Positions 37,681 through 50,493 of a DNA stretch of 64,000 bases are shown one piece after another. A program made the position numbers and the translations under genes. The DNA is from Iris pallida. Its lineage: Eukaryota > Streptophyta > Magnoliopsida > Asparagales > Iridaceae. The stretch's first letter is position 1. Every line of letters begins with the position of its first letter. The notes beneath the pieces are model-generated. The model did no database searches. It had not been told where the DNA came from and saw nothing but the letters and a program-made list of their open reading frames with translations. The stretch is from positions 45,212,758-45,276,757 of the forward strand of contig JANAVB010005597.1 in assembly GCA_029216955.1 (NCBI GenBank). Reading direction: 5' to 3'.

Positions 37681-38359
37681 GCCTATATATATAGCTTTCC
37701 TATATATATCTATGTATATAAATATGTGAATGTGAATAATATATATACATTATATGACTAAGTTTGTGTGCCTTGTTAGCTTATGGTTTAGTTTTGTGCT
37801 TGGTTTAGCAAGTGACTTAGGCTATGAGTTAGTAGCTATCTTGGATACTTGATTTGCATATACTTAGTTTGTTTAGACCTAGAATAACTTGTTTGACCTA
37901 ATTTAGACTTGTTAGACCTAGTTTGACCATAGTTGACCTAGGTTTGACTTTCAGGGTTGACCAAGTTGACCAAGAGTTGACTTTGGTCTAGATTGACCTA
38001 GAATCATGTAGAATGCATAGTAGAACTTCATATTGTCATTTTGGACTTGTTGTGACTTGTGCTGTTCTGATTAGGATCCAGACACCTCTCATCGGACAGT
38101 ATATTTACTTTGGACATTCAGACATCAGGCGAGTACATTCTCTGATAGTTCTTTCATTTATTTGATGATTACTATGATTCAGTTCTAGTATAGTTCTATT
38201 TGATTCTCTGTCACAATATGTATTAATATGTTAGATTTATTTACTCGCAATACATATACTTGATTTGTCTAACCCTATTACTCGAATCACTCACAAGACT
38301 CATCTACTCGAAATACCTACAAGTATTAAATGTACAAATCATACAAGAATCATCATTAC

Positions 38360-38580
38360 AAGAACGATAGCCATCGCTGCTGGGCCCGGTATGCGATGTG
38401 TCGTATTCAACAAGAATCACCAAACAAGAATGATAGCCATCGCCGCTTGGCCGAGCGTGCGATGTGCCGTATTACAAGAATGATAGCCATCACCGCTTGG
38501 CCGAGCGTGCGATGTGCCGTATTACAAGAATGATAGCCATCACCGCTTGGCCGAGCGTGCGATGTGCCGTACTCATTACA
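38360..38580. repeat. Minisatellite of about 53 bp units
   Basis: Four units share ACAAGAATGATAGCCATCRC and CGAGCGTGCGATGTGCCGTA. The last two are almost identical. It is surrounded by diverged ACAAGAATCA words out to about 38290 and 38660. Confidence 0.8.
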
Positions 38581-39808
38581 AGAATCACCTACAAGGATTA
38601 GTGTACAAGAATCTTACAAGAATCACTTCACTCAAATTATTGAGAAGAATCATCTACTAGAATTATCGTGTACAAGAATTATTTACTAGGCTCAAATTGT
38701 ATTAGACTCACATTGGGATTACACTCAACTTACATTGTACAAACTGGACTTATAACATGTTACCCTAGTTCAGCTAGATCTTATTTTACAGTCTTTTTTG
38801 CCATCATTCTTCTTTTATTTCATTACCTTACTTTTCTTGTACCTTTGCTATTTCTCTACATCATTACCTGTATAAAACTACCATTATCATCAATATAACT
38901 GTCTATAACTGCTTTACAGTTCTCTGTCATTTACTTGGATTTTCTAGATGAGATGTGCTCGTTCCTGTCCTGACTGGACCTGTTGATAAATTTTACAGAT
39001 AGCCTGGAGGTTGCCTGCTAGCCTAGAGGAGACACAGTAGAGGTTGTATAGATAGCTAGGATTTTGCTCATAGTTTATTTCCAGTTGTCTTGAGTTGTAT
39101 TTATGGATTACTGTATTGAGCTTTGAGATGTATTTCTGGGTTTGTGTATCTTAGACACTTAGACTTCTATCTACTGTATCTCTTTTGGATTTCATGTTTT
39201 ATTTATCTTTATCATGCTCTACCTTAGATGTGATTGAGACTGTATCTGCTATGTCACCTCCATTCGGAGAGTATATACTGTACAGGTACCTTTATTTTGT
39301 TAGATGTTTGACCTAGGACAGCGTTCTACCGTCGACACTGCGGCGTAGGCTGAACGTACCCACGTCTCGTGCCCTTACTATAGGGTGCGGGTCGTGACAA
39401 AAATATAAATTCTATATGTTTTAATTATATTAAAATTCCCAAAATATCTAAAAAAATCCAGAAAATTGTAGAAAAATACAAAAAATATATTTAACCTAAT
39501 AGAGCCTAAAGAAAAATACTGGGTCTAAAAAATAGTCACAAATGGCCTCAAAATAAATTATGAAAGTCATTAATAAATATAAATCTTCATAGAATAAATA
39601 TTTAAAAATATATAAAAATGTCTAAAAATCATAATAGAATATATTATAGTTATAGAATGCTTATAGACTCTATCTAGAGATCATGTGACTACAAGCTGGT
39701 CATAAATCACCTGTGGGCTTAGTCACAACTCCTATGATCATAGAAAAATTAAATGTTAACTAATCAAATAAAAAAATATCACTAAATTATAATCGGGATG
39801 GCAGATGC

Positions 39809-41651
39809 TGTAGTGCCCCGCTCCCGTTGGGGCGAAGCAGTATGTAATAGGCTCGTGCCAAGTTAGACATGGTCGGGAACATAGATGGCTAGTCTGACTC
39901 GGCGACGAGTTTGGTATACAAAAACCATGGCATCAATAAAATCGATTTGGACGAGTGATATGAGTACCGTTCCAACTAATGGATCGACTACTGTTGGAAT
40001 AAGTCCTAGATGCGGTAGGCGGCGTCTTGGCGAAGGAACTCTAAAGAGAGCGACGCAACCCGTCTGCCGTTGGTTTTATTGGTTTTCTTGGCTTTCTGAA
40101 CGAATTGTTGCATGGATTTGATAGTGTGCTTTCGCGTCGATTTCTGAATGCGTCTTTGGAAATTTCGATGGAAGGATTGAAGGAAGGGTTCTAATTCGAT
40201 GTTCGTGCCATTGCAGGAGTTCGTGTAACTGACGCTTGACCGTCGCGAAGCGTTCTCCTACTCTCGGCACAATCTCCTTAGGTGGGTGGTTCTTCGGCCC
40301 CTTCTTTTCTACTCCTTCCTGCCAACTAAATTCTTAAAGTTCAATATTCAAATCGATGATGCTAATGGGATGTATGCTTGCCACTAAGATCAAGAGCTCG
40401 GGATAATATATCAACCTAGAGAAGTTAACTCTGAATCGATAGGTTCACACTAAGTAGAGAAAAGATAAAGTTCTAAGAAAGAGATAGAATATATTTCATG
40501 CCATACAAAACACAACGATGAAAAACCTTGGTTGCGGTACACCATGCCTCGGGGAATTTGGTGCCTACGGATGCTAAATCAGAACGTACGGTTTCGAGGA
40601 AAAGGACCCTTGCACGAGTAGGAATGATTATGTGATTTGATAATGGTTACGCTATGCAATTTACTTCATACATATTAAACTGTTCATACATTCGCATGGT
40701 CAAGGACGACTTGTGCACAAGGTGAGCTTTCCTCGAGACGGTACCCGGGGCCCTGGGACCGAATCGGCCTAGGAGGAAATTATGGAAATCGTGCTTCGGC
40801 GCGAGGCATTGCGAGACCTCCAGTTAGGCTCGCTACCTGGACTGGAGGGCGCGTCGCAAGGCTACGTAATTGTCCTTCATGGTGTCGATATCACCAATGA
40901 CCGCATATAGGATAGATTGCATGCTCACCTATTGTCTTGTGCAGGTGGTAAGTATCATGTATATCTTGTGCAGGAAAGGAGCACGGCCGTGGTAAGAATG
41001 TATGGAAATTTGTTATGCGTTATCTTATAAAAATGTGCCTTCGAAATGAATTGCAATTCATATAGTTCTAAATAGAAAGATCACTTCGTATGCTAGAAAC
41101 CTTAATAAGCAGTGTCGGTTTAGACGAGTGGGTTCGTCCCATCCACTAGCAAGTGTGCTAACCCCCAACTCCCCAGGTAACGAGCGCGCTGCGGGAGCTC
41201 GAGACTAGACCTGAAGCTGAAGAACGGGAGGCGGCACGAAGCTCTCCTATTTTGAAGTATTTTGAAGTCCAACTCAGATCGAAGGCTTTTTTCAAATGTA
41301 TAAAGGGGCGTGAATGTATGGAACGACAAGGATTATTTCAGGACAAGCTTGTCGAGAGTTTTTCTTTTGTGTGTTTCAAGATGTAGCCGCAACGGCATAT
41401 GTAATGTATAAATGACCTTGCACATACTTTACAATTTTATGAATGAAAAGCTAAATTTCTTCCTATGCTATATTTTCAACTCTCTGTACTGTTTAATTTC
41501 AACGTGTAGAGATAAAAGAAATTTTTAATTGCACATCCTTGCCTTGTGCAAGTCCAATAAAGACTTGCACGGCATCACGTCCCGACCCGTAGGAATCGAT
41601 TTATATCGAGTCAAGACGATGGCGACCGATTCGGCGAGTCGGGGCGTGATA
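39809..41651 (+). repeat. 5' LTR of the chromovirus
   Basis: It is 1843 bp and aligns end to end with 44803-46648. It ends GTGATA where the other copy ends GTGACA, a terminal C to T change. I see no gene in it. Confidence 0.92.
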
Positions 41652-41654
41652 AGT

Positions 41655-41666
41655 TGGTATCAGAGC
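41655..41666 (+). other. Primer binding site, initiator tRNA-Met type
   Basis: TGGTATCAGAGC lies three bases after the 5' LTR and is complementary to the initiator tRNA-Met 3' end. Confidence 0.92.
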
Positions 41667-41830
41667 ACGGTTCACACCTCGGACCTTTCAAAATACTTTC
41701 TTTAGATGATGCCGTTGTGATTTTTTTAAAAACTATGCTTTTCGACATATGCGGCCAGAAATAATCGTTCCATACATATAAGCCCGTAGATATTTTGAGA
41801 ATACTAACGGGTTTGCTCAATTTTGTAGGA

Positions 41831-42802
41831 ATGACGGAAAGACTGGGTGTCCCCACATTGATTAGCACGGATAGCACCGAAGGCGCGACGCCTAGCGAAT
41901 CTGCCATGGAGCGACTACTATGCCTCATGGAACTCTAATAACGCCAGTCAGAGATGCAGCAACGACAGCTGCAGGAACAGATCCAGGCCCAAGTCAGCGC
42001 CCAACAAAAGCAAATGGAGGCCCTGACCCGGATCGTGAGCACCATAGCGACGCAATAGAACTCGACGACCGTCATGTCCGAGGAAGAAGTACAACCCGAA
42101 AAGGCAAAACATGTGTCTTCCTCCTCCCTGCTCAAGATGACCAAGTTCAAGAAAATGAACCCGCCTGAATTCAACGGTCAAACAGAGCCTGACAAAGTCA
42201 TGGGGTGGCTAGTGAAGATTGAGAGTCTGTTCACTCTCCTCAACATCAAGGGGTCCAAGAAAGTCGGGTGTGCATCGTTGCAGCTCAACTTGAGGGCCTA
42301 CGACTGGTGGGAGGCGAAGAAACAGGAACTCCAAGAGTCCAACTCCAACACTAAGATCTCGTAGGAGACGTTCAAATGGGCCTTCCTCGAGCAATACATC
42401 CCTCGTGCCCTTCGTCGACAGAAGGAAGAGGAATTCATGTCCTTGAAGCAAGGAAACTTGTCCGTTGAAGACTACGAAGCGAAGTTCGTGAAGCTTGCAA
42501 AGTTTGCCGGGGCTTTTCTGCCGAACACAGAGGCGTGGTGCGAGCGCTTCCAGCAAGGCCTGAACAATGATTTACGTCGGAACGTCATGAACCAGAGATG
42601 CCAGACGTACAGGGAATCATATAATGCCGCCCTTGATAGTGAACTGGTCTTCGGTCGAGTGTCGCAGAAGGGCGGATCAAGCATCCGCAATAACTTCAAC
42701 AAGCGTCCTCACGACGCGGGAGGATCTGGTGCACCAAAGTGCCAGAATACGTCCGAGTATCGGGGGCCTCACCTAGGCGTACGGTGCCATCGTTGCGGCT
42801 AG
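41831..42802 (+). pseudogene. Chromovirus gag, broken
   Basis: A single frame from ATG 41831 carries the Gypsy gag core: FNGQTEPDKVMGWLVKIE, then the YDWWEAK block and EDYEAKFVKLAKFA. It ends in the first half of a zinc knuckle (CHRCG). In-frame stops occur in the first third, at 42361-42363 and after the knuckle. The frame itself is otherwise conserved. The zinc knuckle is cut by the deletion that removes protease and RT. Confidence 0.85.
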
Positions 42803-42884
42803 GTGGCTCATCTCAGCGCCGATCCTTGCACTTCCGGACGGGCTAGAAGGGTTTCAAATATTTAGCGTTGCATCGCGGACGGGT
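42803..42884 (+). other. Deletion junction between gag and RNase H
   Basis: Gag zinc-knuckle sequence runs within about 80 bases into RNase H ([18 protein letters not shown]). The whole protease and reverse transcriptase region expected here, well over 1.5 kb in this family, is missing. Confidence 0.8.
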
Positions 42885-44792
42885 TTGGGGTACGTGCTTA
42901 TGCAAAGGGATAAGGTGATTTCATTTGCTTCGAGACAATTGAAGCAACACGAGAAGAATTATCTTACATATGATCTGGAGTTAGCGGCCATTGTGTTCGC
43001 GTTGAAGCTATGGCGGCACTATCTTTATGGTGTAGCTTGTCGTATCTATACGGACCACAAGAGCCTCAAATACATCTTCACTCAACGGGACCTGAACTTA
43101 TGGCAGCGGCGTTGGCTCGAACTCATTAAAGACTACGATCTGTCTATCGAGTACACGCCAGGTAAGGGAAATGTCGTAGCGGACGCCCTGAGTAGAATGT
43201 TCGCTGGGTGCTTGTCTATCAACCGCAACATACAGCGAGACTTAGCAGAGATGGGTATCGAGCTCCGAATCCGTTATCGTGGAGGACGATTGGCTCAATT
43301 GTACCTTGAGTCGAGCTTGCACAACAAGATAAAGACCGCACAGGAGGACGACCCATTCCTGAAGAAGATGCGCGAGCTGATTTCGACGGAAAAGGCGACC
43401 GACTTTATGGTGGACGAGGGCGGAATGACGCGGATGAAGGGGAGGATATGCGTGCCGGACCATGCCGAACTTAGAAAGGAGATTCTGATGGAGGCCCATT
43501 ATGCGAAGTACTCGTTGCACCCCGGGAGTACCAAAATGTATAAGGACCTGCGCACGAACTTTTGGTGGCATGGAATGAAGAAAGACGTGGCAACGTTTGT
43601 TTCACAGTGCATGGCATGTCAACGGGTGAAGGCCGACCATTAAAGACCAGGCGAGGAGCTACAGAACCTCGACATTCCAGTATGGAAGTGGAACGACATC
43701 TCTATGGATTTCATCATGGGCCTTCCGAAGACGTCGCGGGAGAATAATGCGATTTGGGTCATTGTCGATCGTTTGACCAAATTCGCTCATTTCATCGCTA
43801 TTAAAGCATCATGGAGCGTCGATCGGTTAGCTCAGATTTATCTCGACGAGATCGTCAGACTGCACGGGGTACCTGCCATAATTATTTCGGAAAGAGACGG
43901 GCGATTCGTATCACGTTTCTGGACGAGCCTACAGGCGGCGCTGGGCACTAGGTTGAACCTTAGCTCCGCGTACCACCCGCACACCGATGGCCAGACAGAA
44001 AGAGTGAATCAGATCCTGGAGGATATGCTACGTCTGTGTGCGATAGATTTGAAGACTAGCTGGGACACGCACTTGTCGTTCGCGGAGTTCACATACAACA
44101 ACAGTTATCAATCGAGCATCCAAATGGCTCCCTACGAGGCGCTTTACGGAAGGAAGTTCCGATCTTCGATTTGTTGGGACAAAGTCGGGGAGCGACAGGT
44201 GCTCGGGCCAGAACTAGTCGAACAAGCCGTCAAGAAGGTCCGCATGATTCGAGATAGGCTTCGCATTGCTCAGAGTCGACAAAAGAGTTATGCAGATACT
44301 CGTCGACGACCGTTAGAGTTCTTGGTTGGGGACCATGTGTTTCTGAAGGTGACGCCGATGCGGGGCGTCATGCGTTTCGGGGTAAAGGGCAAGCTGAGTC
44401 CGAGATTCGTACGGCCCTTCGAGATCCTCGAAAGAGTGGCGACCGTTGCTTACCGGATCGCGCTACCTCCTGCCCTGGCCGAAGTGCACGACGTCTTCCA
44501 TGTCTCCCAACATCGGAAGTACGTGCATGACCCAAGTCATGTGGTTAGTTTCGATCAGTTGGAGCTACGCGCCGATCTATCATACTCGGAGGAGCCCGTG
44601 CAAATTTTGGACCGTAAAGAAAAGATCCGGTGGAGCCGATCGATGTCCTTGGTTCGCGTACTCTGGCGCAACCATTCCGTCGAGGAGTCGACGTGGGAAC
44701 TAGAGGCGAAGATGAAGGAGAAGTACCCTTCACTTTTCGCCGACGAAGGTCAGACCCTTGTTCTTAAGTTTCGGGACGAAACTTTTTCTTAG
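42885..44792 (+). pseudogene. Chromovirus RNase H, integrase and chromodomain, one in-frame stop
   Basis: One frame covers RNase H ([25 protein letters not shown]), the HHCC integrase zinc finger (HPGS ... CMACQ), the integrase core (ISMDFIMGLPKT, GQTERVNQ) and a C-terminal chromodomain-like end (VRVLWRNHSVEESTWE). A TAA stop at 43641-43643 separates the zinc finger from the core. The second catalytic block reads SERDGRF, with glutamate where the family has aspartate. With RT lacking too, it cannot be autonomous. The chromodomain assigns it to the chromoviruses, whose integrase tail reads histone marks. Confidence 0.9.
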
Positions 44793-44802
44793 TGGTATAT
44801 TA

Positions 44803-46648
44803 TGTAGTGCCCCGCTCCCGTTGGGGCGAAGCACTATGTAATAGGCTCGTGCCAAGTTAGACATGGTCGGGAACATAGATGGCTAGTCTGACTCGGCGAC
44901 GAGTTTGGTATACAAAAACCATGGCATCAATAAAATCGATTTGGACGAGTAATATGAGTACCGTTCCAACTAATGAATCGACTACTGTTGGAATAAGTCC
45001 TAGATGCGGTAGGCGGCGTCTTGGCGAAGGAACTCTAAAGAGAGCGATGCAACCCGTCTGCCGTTGGTTTTATTGGTTTTCTTGGCTTTCTGAATGAATT
45101 GTTGCGTGGATTTGATAGTGTACTTTCGCGTCGATTTCTGAATGCGTCTTTGGGAATTTCGATGGAAGGATTGAAGGAAGGGTTCTAATTCGATGCTCGT
45201 GCCATTGCAGGAGTTCGTGTAACTGATGCTTGACCGTCGCGAAGCGTTCTCCTACTCTCGGCGCAATCTCCTTAGGTGGGTAGTTCTTCGGCCCCTTCTT
45301 TTCTACTCTTTCCCATCAACTAAATTCTTAAAGTTCAACGTTCAAATCGATGATGCTAACGGGATGCATGCTTGCCACTAAGATCAAGAGCTTGGGATAA
45401 TATATCAACCTAGAGAAGTTAACTCTGAATCGATAGGTTCACACTAAGTAGAGAAAAGATAAAGTTCTAAGAAAGAGATAGAATATATTTCATGCCATAC
45501 AAAACACAACGATGAAAAACCTTGGTTGCGGTACACCATGCCTCGGGGAATTTGGTGCCTATGGGATGCTAAATCAGAACGTACGATTTTGGGGAAAAGG
45601 ACCCTTACACGAGTAGGAATGATTATGCGATTTGATAATGGTTACGCTATGCAATTTACTTCATACATATTAAACTGTTCATACATTCGCATGGTCAAGG
45701 ACGACTTGTGCACAAGGTGAGCTTTCCTCGAGACGGTACCCGGGGCCCTGGGACCGAATCGGCCTAGGAGGAAATTATGGAAATCGTGCTTCGGCGCGAG
45801 GCATTGCGAGACCTCCAGTTAGGCTCGCTACCTGGACTGGAGGGCGCATCGCAAGGCTACGTAAACGTCCTTCATGGTGTCGATATCACCAATGATCGCA
45901 TATAGGATAGATTGCATGCTCACCTATTGTCTTGTGCAGGTGGTAAGTATCATGTATATCTTATGCAGGAAAGGAGCACGGCCGTGGTAAGAATGCATGG
46001 AAATTTGTTATGCGTTATCTTATAAAAATGTGCCTTCGAAATGAATTGCAATTCATATAGTTCTAAATAGAAAGATCACTTCGTATGCTAGAATCCTTAA
46101 TAAGCAGTGTCGGTTTAGACGAGTGGGTTCGTCCCATCCACTAGCAATTGTGTGCTAACCCCCAACTCCCCAGGTAACAAGCGCGCTGCGGGAGCTCGAG
46201 ACTAGACCTGAAGCTGAAGAACGGGAGGCGGCACGAAGCTCTCCTATTTTGAAGTATTTTGAAGCCCAACTCAGATCGAAGGCTTTGTTCAAATATATAA
46301 AGGGGCGTGAATGTATGGAACGACAAGGATTATTTCAGGACAAGCTTGTCGAGAGTTTTTCTTTTGTGTGTTTCAAGATGTAGCCGCAACGGCATATGTA
46401 ATGTATAAATGACCTTGCACATACTTTGCAAGTTTATGAATGAAAAGCTAAATTTCTTCCTATGCTATGTTTTCAACTCTCTGTACTGTTTAATTTCAAC
46501 GCGTCGAGACAAAAGAAATTTTTAATTGCACATCCTTGCCTTGTGCAAGTCCAATAAAGACTTGCACGGCATCACGTCCCGACCCGTGGGGATCGATTTA
46601 TATCGAGTCAAGGCGATGGCGACTGATTCGGCGAGTCGGGGCGTGACA
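44803..46648 (+). repeat. 3' LTR of the chromovirus
   Basis: It is 1846 bp with intact TG/CA ends and matches 39809-41651. Upstream lies the ACGAAACTTTTTCTTAG end motif rather than a strict purine tract. Confidence 0.92.
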
Positions 46649-46657
46649 GATGCCACA

Positions 46658-46869
46658 TATAATGCTTTGCTGGGAAGACCATTTCTGCATGAACATAACA
46701 TTGTACCATCCACTCTCCACCAATGCTTCAAATATGTGGTCGTCAGTGAAAAAGTCCAGAAGGAAATAGCTGAACTAAATCCTTTCAGAGGCATCGAAAC
46801 ATATTGTACTGTTTCTCGGATGTACAAAAAAGAGTTCATGAAGGTTGTACTGGCGATAGATAGTGAATA
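46658..46869 (+). pseudogene. Old Gypsy polyprotein fragment at the M insertion site
   Basis: After the end of LTR B one frame reads YNALLGRPFLHEHNIVPSTL followed by HQCFKYVV, and stops at 46867-46869. The LLGRPxLH and VPSTLHQ blocks are typical of the region after the aspartic protease in Gypsy polyproteins. It appears to be the oldest layer of the nest. Everything from 46657 leftward was inserted into it. Confidence 0.75.
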
Positions 46870-47334
46870 ATTAGGCTATTTATAGGGTAGTTAGAAAAAT
46901 TCTATAATGTTTAAGCACATGGATTAGGAAGGAATATTCCTAGAATATTCCAAAGAATTTTTCATGGAATATGTTAGATTCCAAGGAATATTCCTTGGGA
47001 CTAATTAGCACTATTTTTTATTAATTAATGGATTCTAGAATGTTCCTACATTATCTAAGTGGTTAAGCATTCCACCATGGAATCCTAAAAGTTACTAGTA
47101 AAGTCACCTTGTTTCCTAATATTTACAACTATGCCATTCTAATTAAAAAATTGTTATACTTTGGCGACAATATAAAATAACTTCTAAATGAGCCATTCTA
47201 AAAATAATAGAAAATTTACAAATATATTAGGAACATAATAGGCTTCTAAATAATAACCAACGATAATAATTCTTAAAAATAATAATTAAAACAATTAGGA
47301 TTTAAAAAAATAAAAATAATCGAGATTTTTTAAA
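46870..47334. other. AT-rich intergenic stretch
   Basis: There are no genes or long ORFs. A GGAATATTCC-type palindromic patch lies at about 46928-47005 (GGAATATTCCTAGAATATTCC and similar). Otherwise I see nothing. Confidence 0.5.
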
Positions 47335-47940
47335 ACAGGAGATTACAATTCACAAAAGAAAATGATCTAAGTAGAAAAGTCTTCTCCAATGCAAAAGTAT
47401 TGAGATGCTTAATTTTTTTAACTTCCAAGACAACTTCTCATCTTCTTAATTTTTTTAAATATTTTTTATTCATAATTGATGACATGGAGGTGAAGACATT
47501 GTCAAGTGTATTGTCTAGAACGAGACAACCAACTTCACAACGTCTTCTATAACTTTTGCCACGTCTTCTATTGGGTTGGAGATACTCTAAGAGCGTATGC
47601 AACCTACTGTGTTTGAAAAGGAGTTGTTTCCACATGGCTAGGAATAACAAGTTTTTATTGATTAAGTCATTCTTTAATGTGAATGTTAAATAAGTTGTGA
47701 AGTTGACATGGCATGACATGACAAAGACATTGTGAAGTTGGTTGTCTAGTTCTAAACAATGCACTTGACAATGACTTTACCTCAACATCATCAATTATGA
47801 ATACAAATATTTAGAAAGAATGGAAGGAGGGAAGGAGTTGTCTTGGAAGTTGAAAAAATAGACTTTATTGTCTTCTCAATACTTTTACATTGGAGAATAT
47901 TTTTCTACTTTGTTGTCTTGTGTAAATATAATCTTGTTAC
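47335..47940. mobile_element. Foldback / MITE-like element with long inverted repeats
   Basis: TCTCCAATGCAAAAGTATTG near 47383 is the inverse of the segment near 47895. ATTCATAATTGATGACATGG (47468 on) is the inverse of the segment ending near 47810. The arms run for at least 200 bases with about 85-90 percent match. An AGAGCATCTCCAACC-type word lies just outside (47988-48006, inverted) and may mark a larger element. I could not fix the exact ends or a TSD. Confidence 0.7.
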
Positions 47941-47997
47941 CTAAGAAATATATTGTCTTGTGCCTCACATTACAAGACAATAGACAATAGGGTTGGA

Positions 47998-48880
47998 GAT
48001 GCTCTAATGTTTGTTGGACAAGATGACAGCTCAACTACCTGTAGCCGATGCTCATTTAAAACTAGAATCGATAGTGGAAAGGTTGCTTATTAATGTTGTG
48101 ATTTTTGATAATTCACCTTATTATTGGATTTTTAAAGTGGCTTCTTTACACCAAAGTCAAGAGAAGACTCAAGATGTGAACTCTTATTACTGAAAGCGTT
48201 ATATGATCTTGCTAAAAAAAATATGGAGTGGTGGGCATCTATCGACAAATCATCTAAATTTCATTTGAGAGTTTGTATCACACGTCTGGGGTCCTTTTCT
48301 CTTTGTTCCGGATTTTCTTCTTAGTTCGGGACTTTTCTCTTATCTCCGTCTACTTGGTTCTTGTTTCGCTAATTAGCATTGTATATAGATATCATAAATT
48401 AACGATCTATATATGTATCGAAAGGACACAAACAAAAATTGTTTAGCTTCGATGTACTTCGTTGTACAGGATTTTCTGTTGAGACATGTTGAAGAATCTT
48501 ACGAGCGAAACTTGTTGTTCTCCATTCCGAACCGGAAGTCCTACATAGAAAAGAGAGGATTTGAGAAGGAAGGAAATTACTTGAGAGATAAATATATAAT
48601 TTTTTTACTAACGAGAATATCCTCCAATACATAAGAGCAGAAGACCGTGCCATCCAACTATATGCCAACAATCTTTTTTGTTGACGTGTCATTTTCTACG
48701 GCATCTGGGCAAATATTAAGAGGGAATTCGAATATGCGCATCCACGGACATATATCACCAATCATTAATAATACATTTTTTCAATCACATACATAGGCCA
48801 TTTGAGAAATAACAAGGGTATGATCTATGAATAATCGGTCTCTAATTCAAAGATTTTATATTCTATAAACTGTTCTCGGA
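47998..48880. repeat. Dispersed repeat R, copy 1
   Basis: The sequence from GTTTGTTGGACAAGATGACA through TTTGAGAGTTTGTATCACA to CGGTCTCTAATTCAAAGA matches 58008 onward and, from its middle, 49590 onward. There is no convincing ORF. It contains TTTTCTCTTTGTTCCGGA / GTTCGGGACTTTTCTC doublets. Confidence 0.7.
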
Positions 48881-49167
48881 ATGGAAGAAAAAGGAAATCA
48901 ATTCCTTGGCATTTCATTTTCTTTGAAAAATTACTATTTTTATTGATTTCATTTTCGATGTTTGGAAATGTAAAGAATTTGGAAAGAAAAGTAAATATTT
49001 CAATATGTGAAAGTGATTCCTTATTTGGATGGATGGAATAATTTTTCCTGCTAATTTTTTTTCGATTGAAAATCACTTTCCTTTCATCCTCAATTCTTTT
49101 GGCACCCAAATGTAGGAGAGTAATCACTTTCCTTTCCCAACCCGATGATTCCGCAAACAATTATGCT

Positions 49168-49556
49168 ATTTGGCTCCCAAAATATTTGGGTGATGCCATC
49201 TCCCAATATGTGACATCTGACATGGGAACTGACATAACAACTGACATGGCAAATTTTAACTAAACGATTAATTACCCAAAAATTTTTAATATTAATGTTA
49301 ATGTTAATGTTAATATTAATTTTAATGTTAATGTTAATATTAATTTTAATATTAATGTAAATTTTAACGTTAAGGTTAATTTTAATGTTAAGGTTAATCT
49401 TAATGATAATTATCATGTTAATTTAATTTTAATTTTAATGTTAATTTTAATTTTAATTTTAATGTTAAATTTTGCCAACTGCTATGTCTGCAACCATGTC
49501 ATATGTCACATAATGGAAGATGGTATTACCCAAATATTTTGAAAGTCAAATAGTAT
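49168..49556. mobile_element. Foldback element with TTAATG-type repeat core
   Basis: Arms 49168-49260 and 49466-49556 are inverted copies (AAAATATTTGGGTGATGCCA against the inverse of TATTACCCAAATATTTT). The core 49285-49470 is a degenerate tandem of TTAATGTTAATATTAATT words. Target duplications are not resolved. Confidence 0.65.
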
Positions 49557-49589
49557 TTTTGTTCCGCAAACCAAACGAGGCCCAAAGTC

Positions 49590-50350
49590 AATAGAAGACT
49601 CAAGATGTGAACTCTTTTATTAATGAAAGCGTTATATGATCTTGCAAAAAAAATTTGGAGTGGTGGGCATCTGTCGAAAAATCATCTCAATTTCATTTGA
49701 GAGTTTGTATCACATGTCTAGGGTCCTTTTCTCTTTGTTCCGGACTTTCTTCTTTGTTCAGGACTTTTCTCTCATCTCCGTCCACTTGGTTCTTGTTTCG
49801 TTAATTAGCATTTTATAGATGTCATAAACTGACGATCCATGTGTCGAAAGGACACAAAAAAAAAATTGTTCAGACACGGTCGTTGAGTAAAACCTCGTTG
49901 TTCTCCATTTCGAACCGACAGTCCTACTTAGAAAAGAGAAGATTTGAGAAGGAAGAAAATTACTTGAGAGATAAATATATAAGTTTTTACTAACGAGAAT
50001 ATCCTCCTATATATAAGCAGAAGACCGGGCGATCCAACTATATGCCAAATCACATATATAGGCCATATGAGAAATAATCAGGGCATGGTATATGAATAAT
50101 CGGTCTCTAATTCAAAAAATTTATATTCTAGAAACTGTAAGAGGAATTTTAGACTCCAAATTATACCTCGTCCTATCTCGGCACATCATAGTATTTTTCG
50201 ACCGTCGGATTCGAATAATTATACAGGTTGTATGAAATAATCATCCTAATTGAAAACTGCATTCCAGAAATTTTCAACCAATATATTCCCAGACACTTTG
50301 CAATATGCCGATCGAGTTCCACTTGCGTTTACGAAACACACACGTCCATG
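49590..50350. repeat. Dispersed repeat R, copy 2
   Basis: Starting near CAATAGAAGACTCAAGATGT it matches copy 1 from 48158 and copy 3 from 58150. It then extends to TGCCGATCGAGTTYCACTTGC, also seen in copy 3 near 59242. It is non-coding. Confidence 0.7.
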
Positions 50351-50409
50351 ACTTGGATTGCGCAACATTGGATGGGCCCTACACGGATCCCACTCGATCT
50401 GATGGTGCA

Positions 50410-50441
50410 GGGGATGATGGAGTTTCGGCAGAACTCCGCGA

Positions 50442-50493
<52 letters not shown>

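Larger units (their letters stand above)
39809..46648 (+). mobile_element. Gypsy chromovirus, internally deleted, TSD GATGC
   Basis: LTRs are at 39809-41651 and 44803-46648 (TGTAGTGCCCCG ... GGGGCGTGAYA), flanked by GATGC at 39804-39808 and 46649-46653. An initiator-Met primer site follows the first LTR. The interior of 3.15 kb holds a broken gag, then RNase H, integrase and a C-terminal chromodomain. Protease and reverse transcriptase are missing. The LTRs differ by roughly 2 percent by eye, so it is older than the Gypsy element at 14020. Its LTR start resembles that of the left element (TGTAGTGCCCCG), suggesting related families. Confidence 0.92.

Noticed and set aside
41120..41329. 69-codon minus ORF present in both chromovirus LTRs (also 46141-46326)
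   Set aside because: The copies differ in length and end, it is on the antisense strand, and it has no motif. It is shared only because the LTRs are duplicated.
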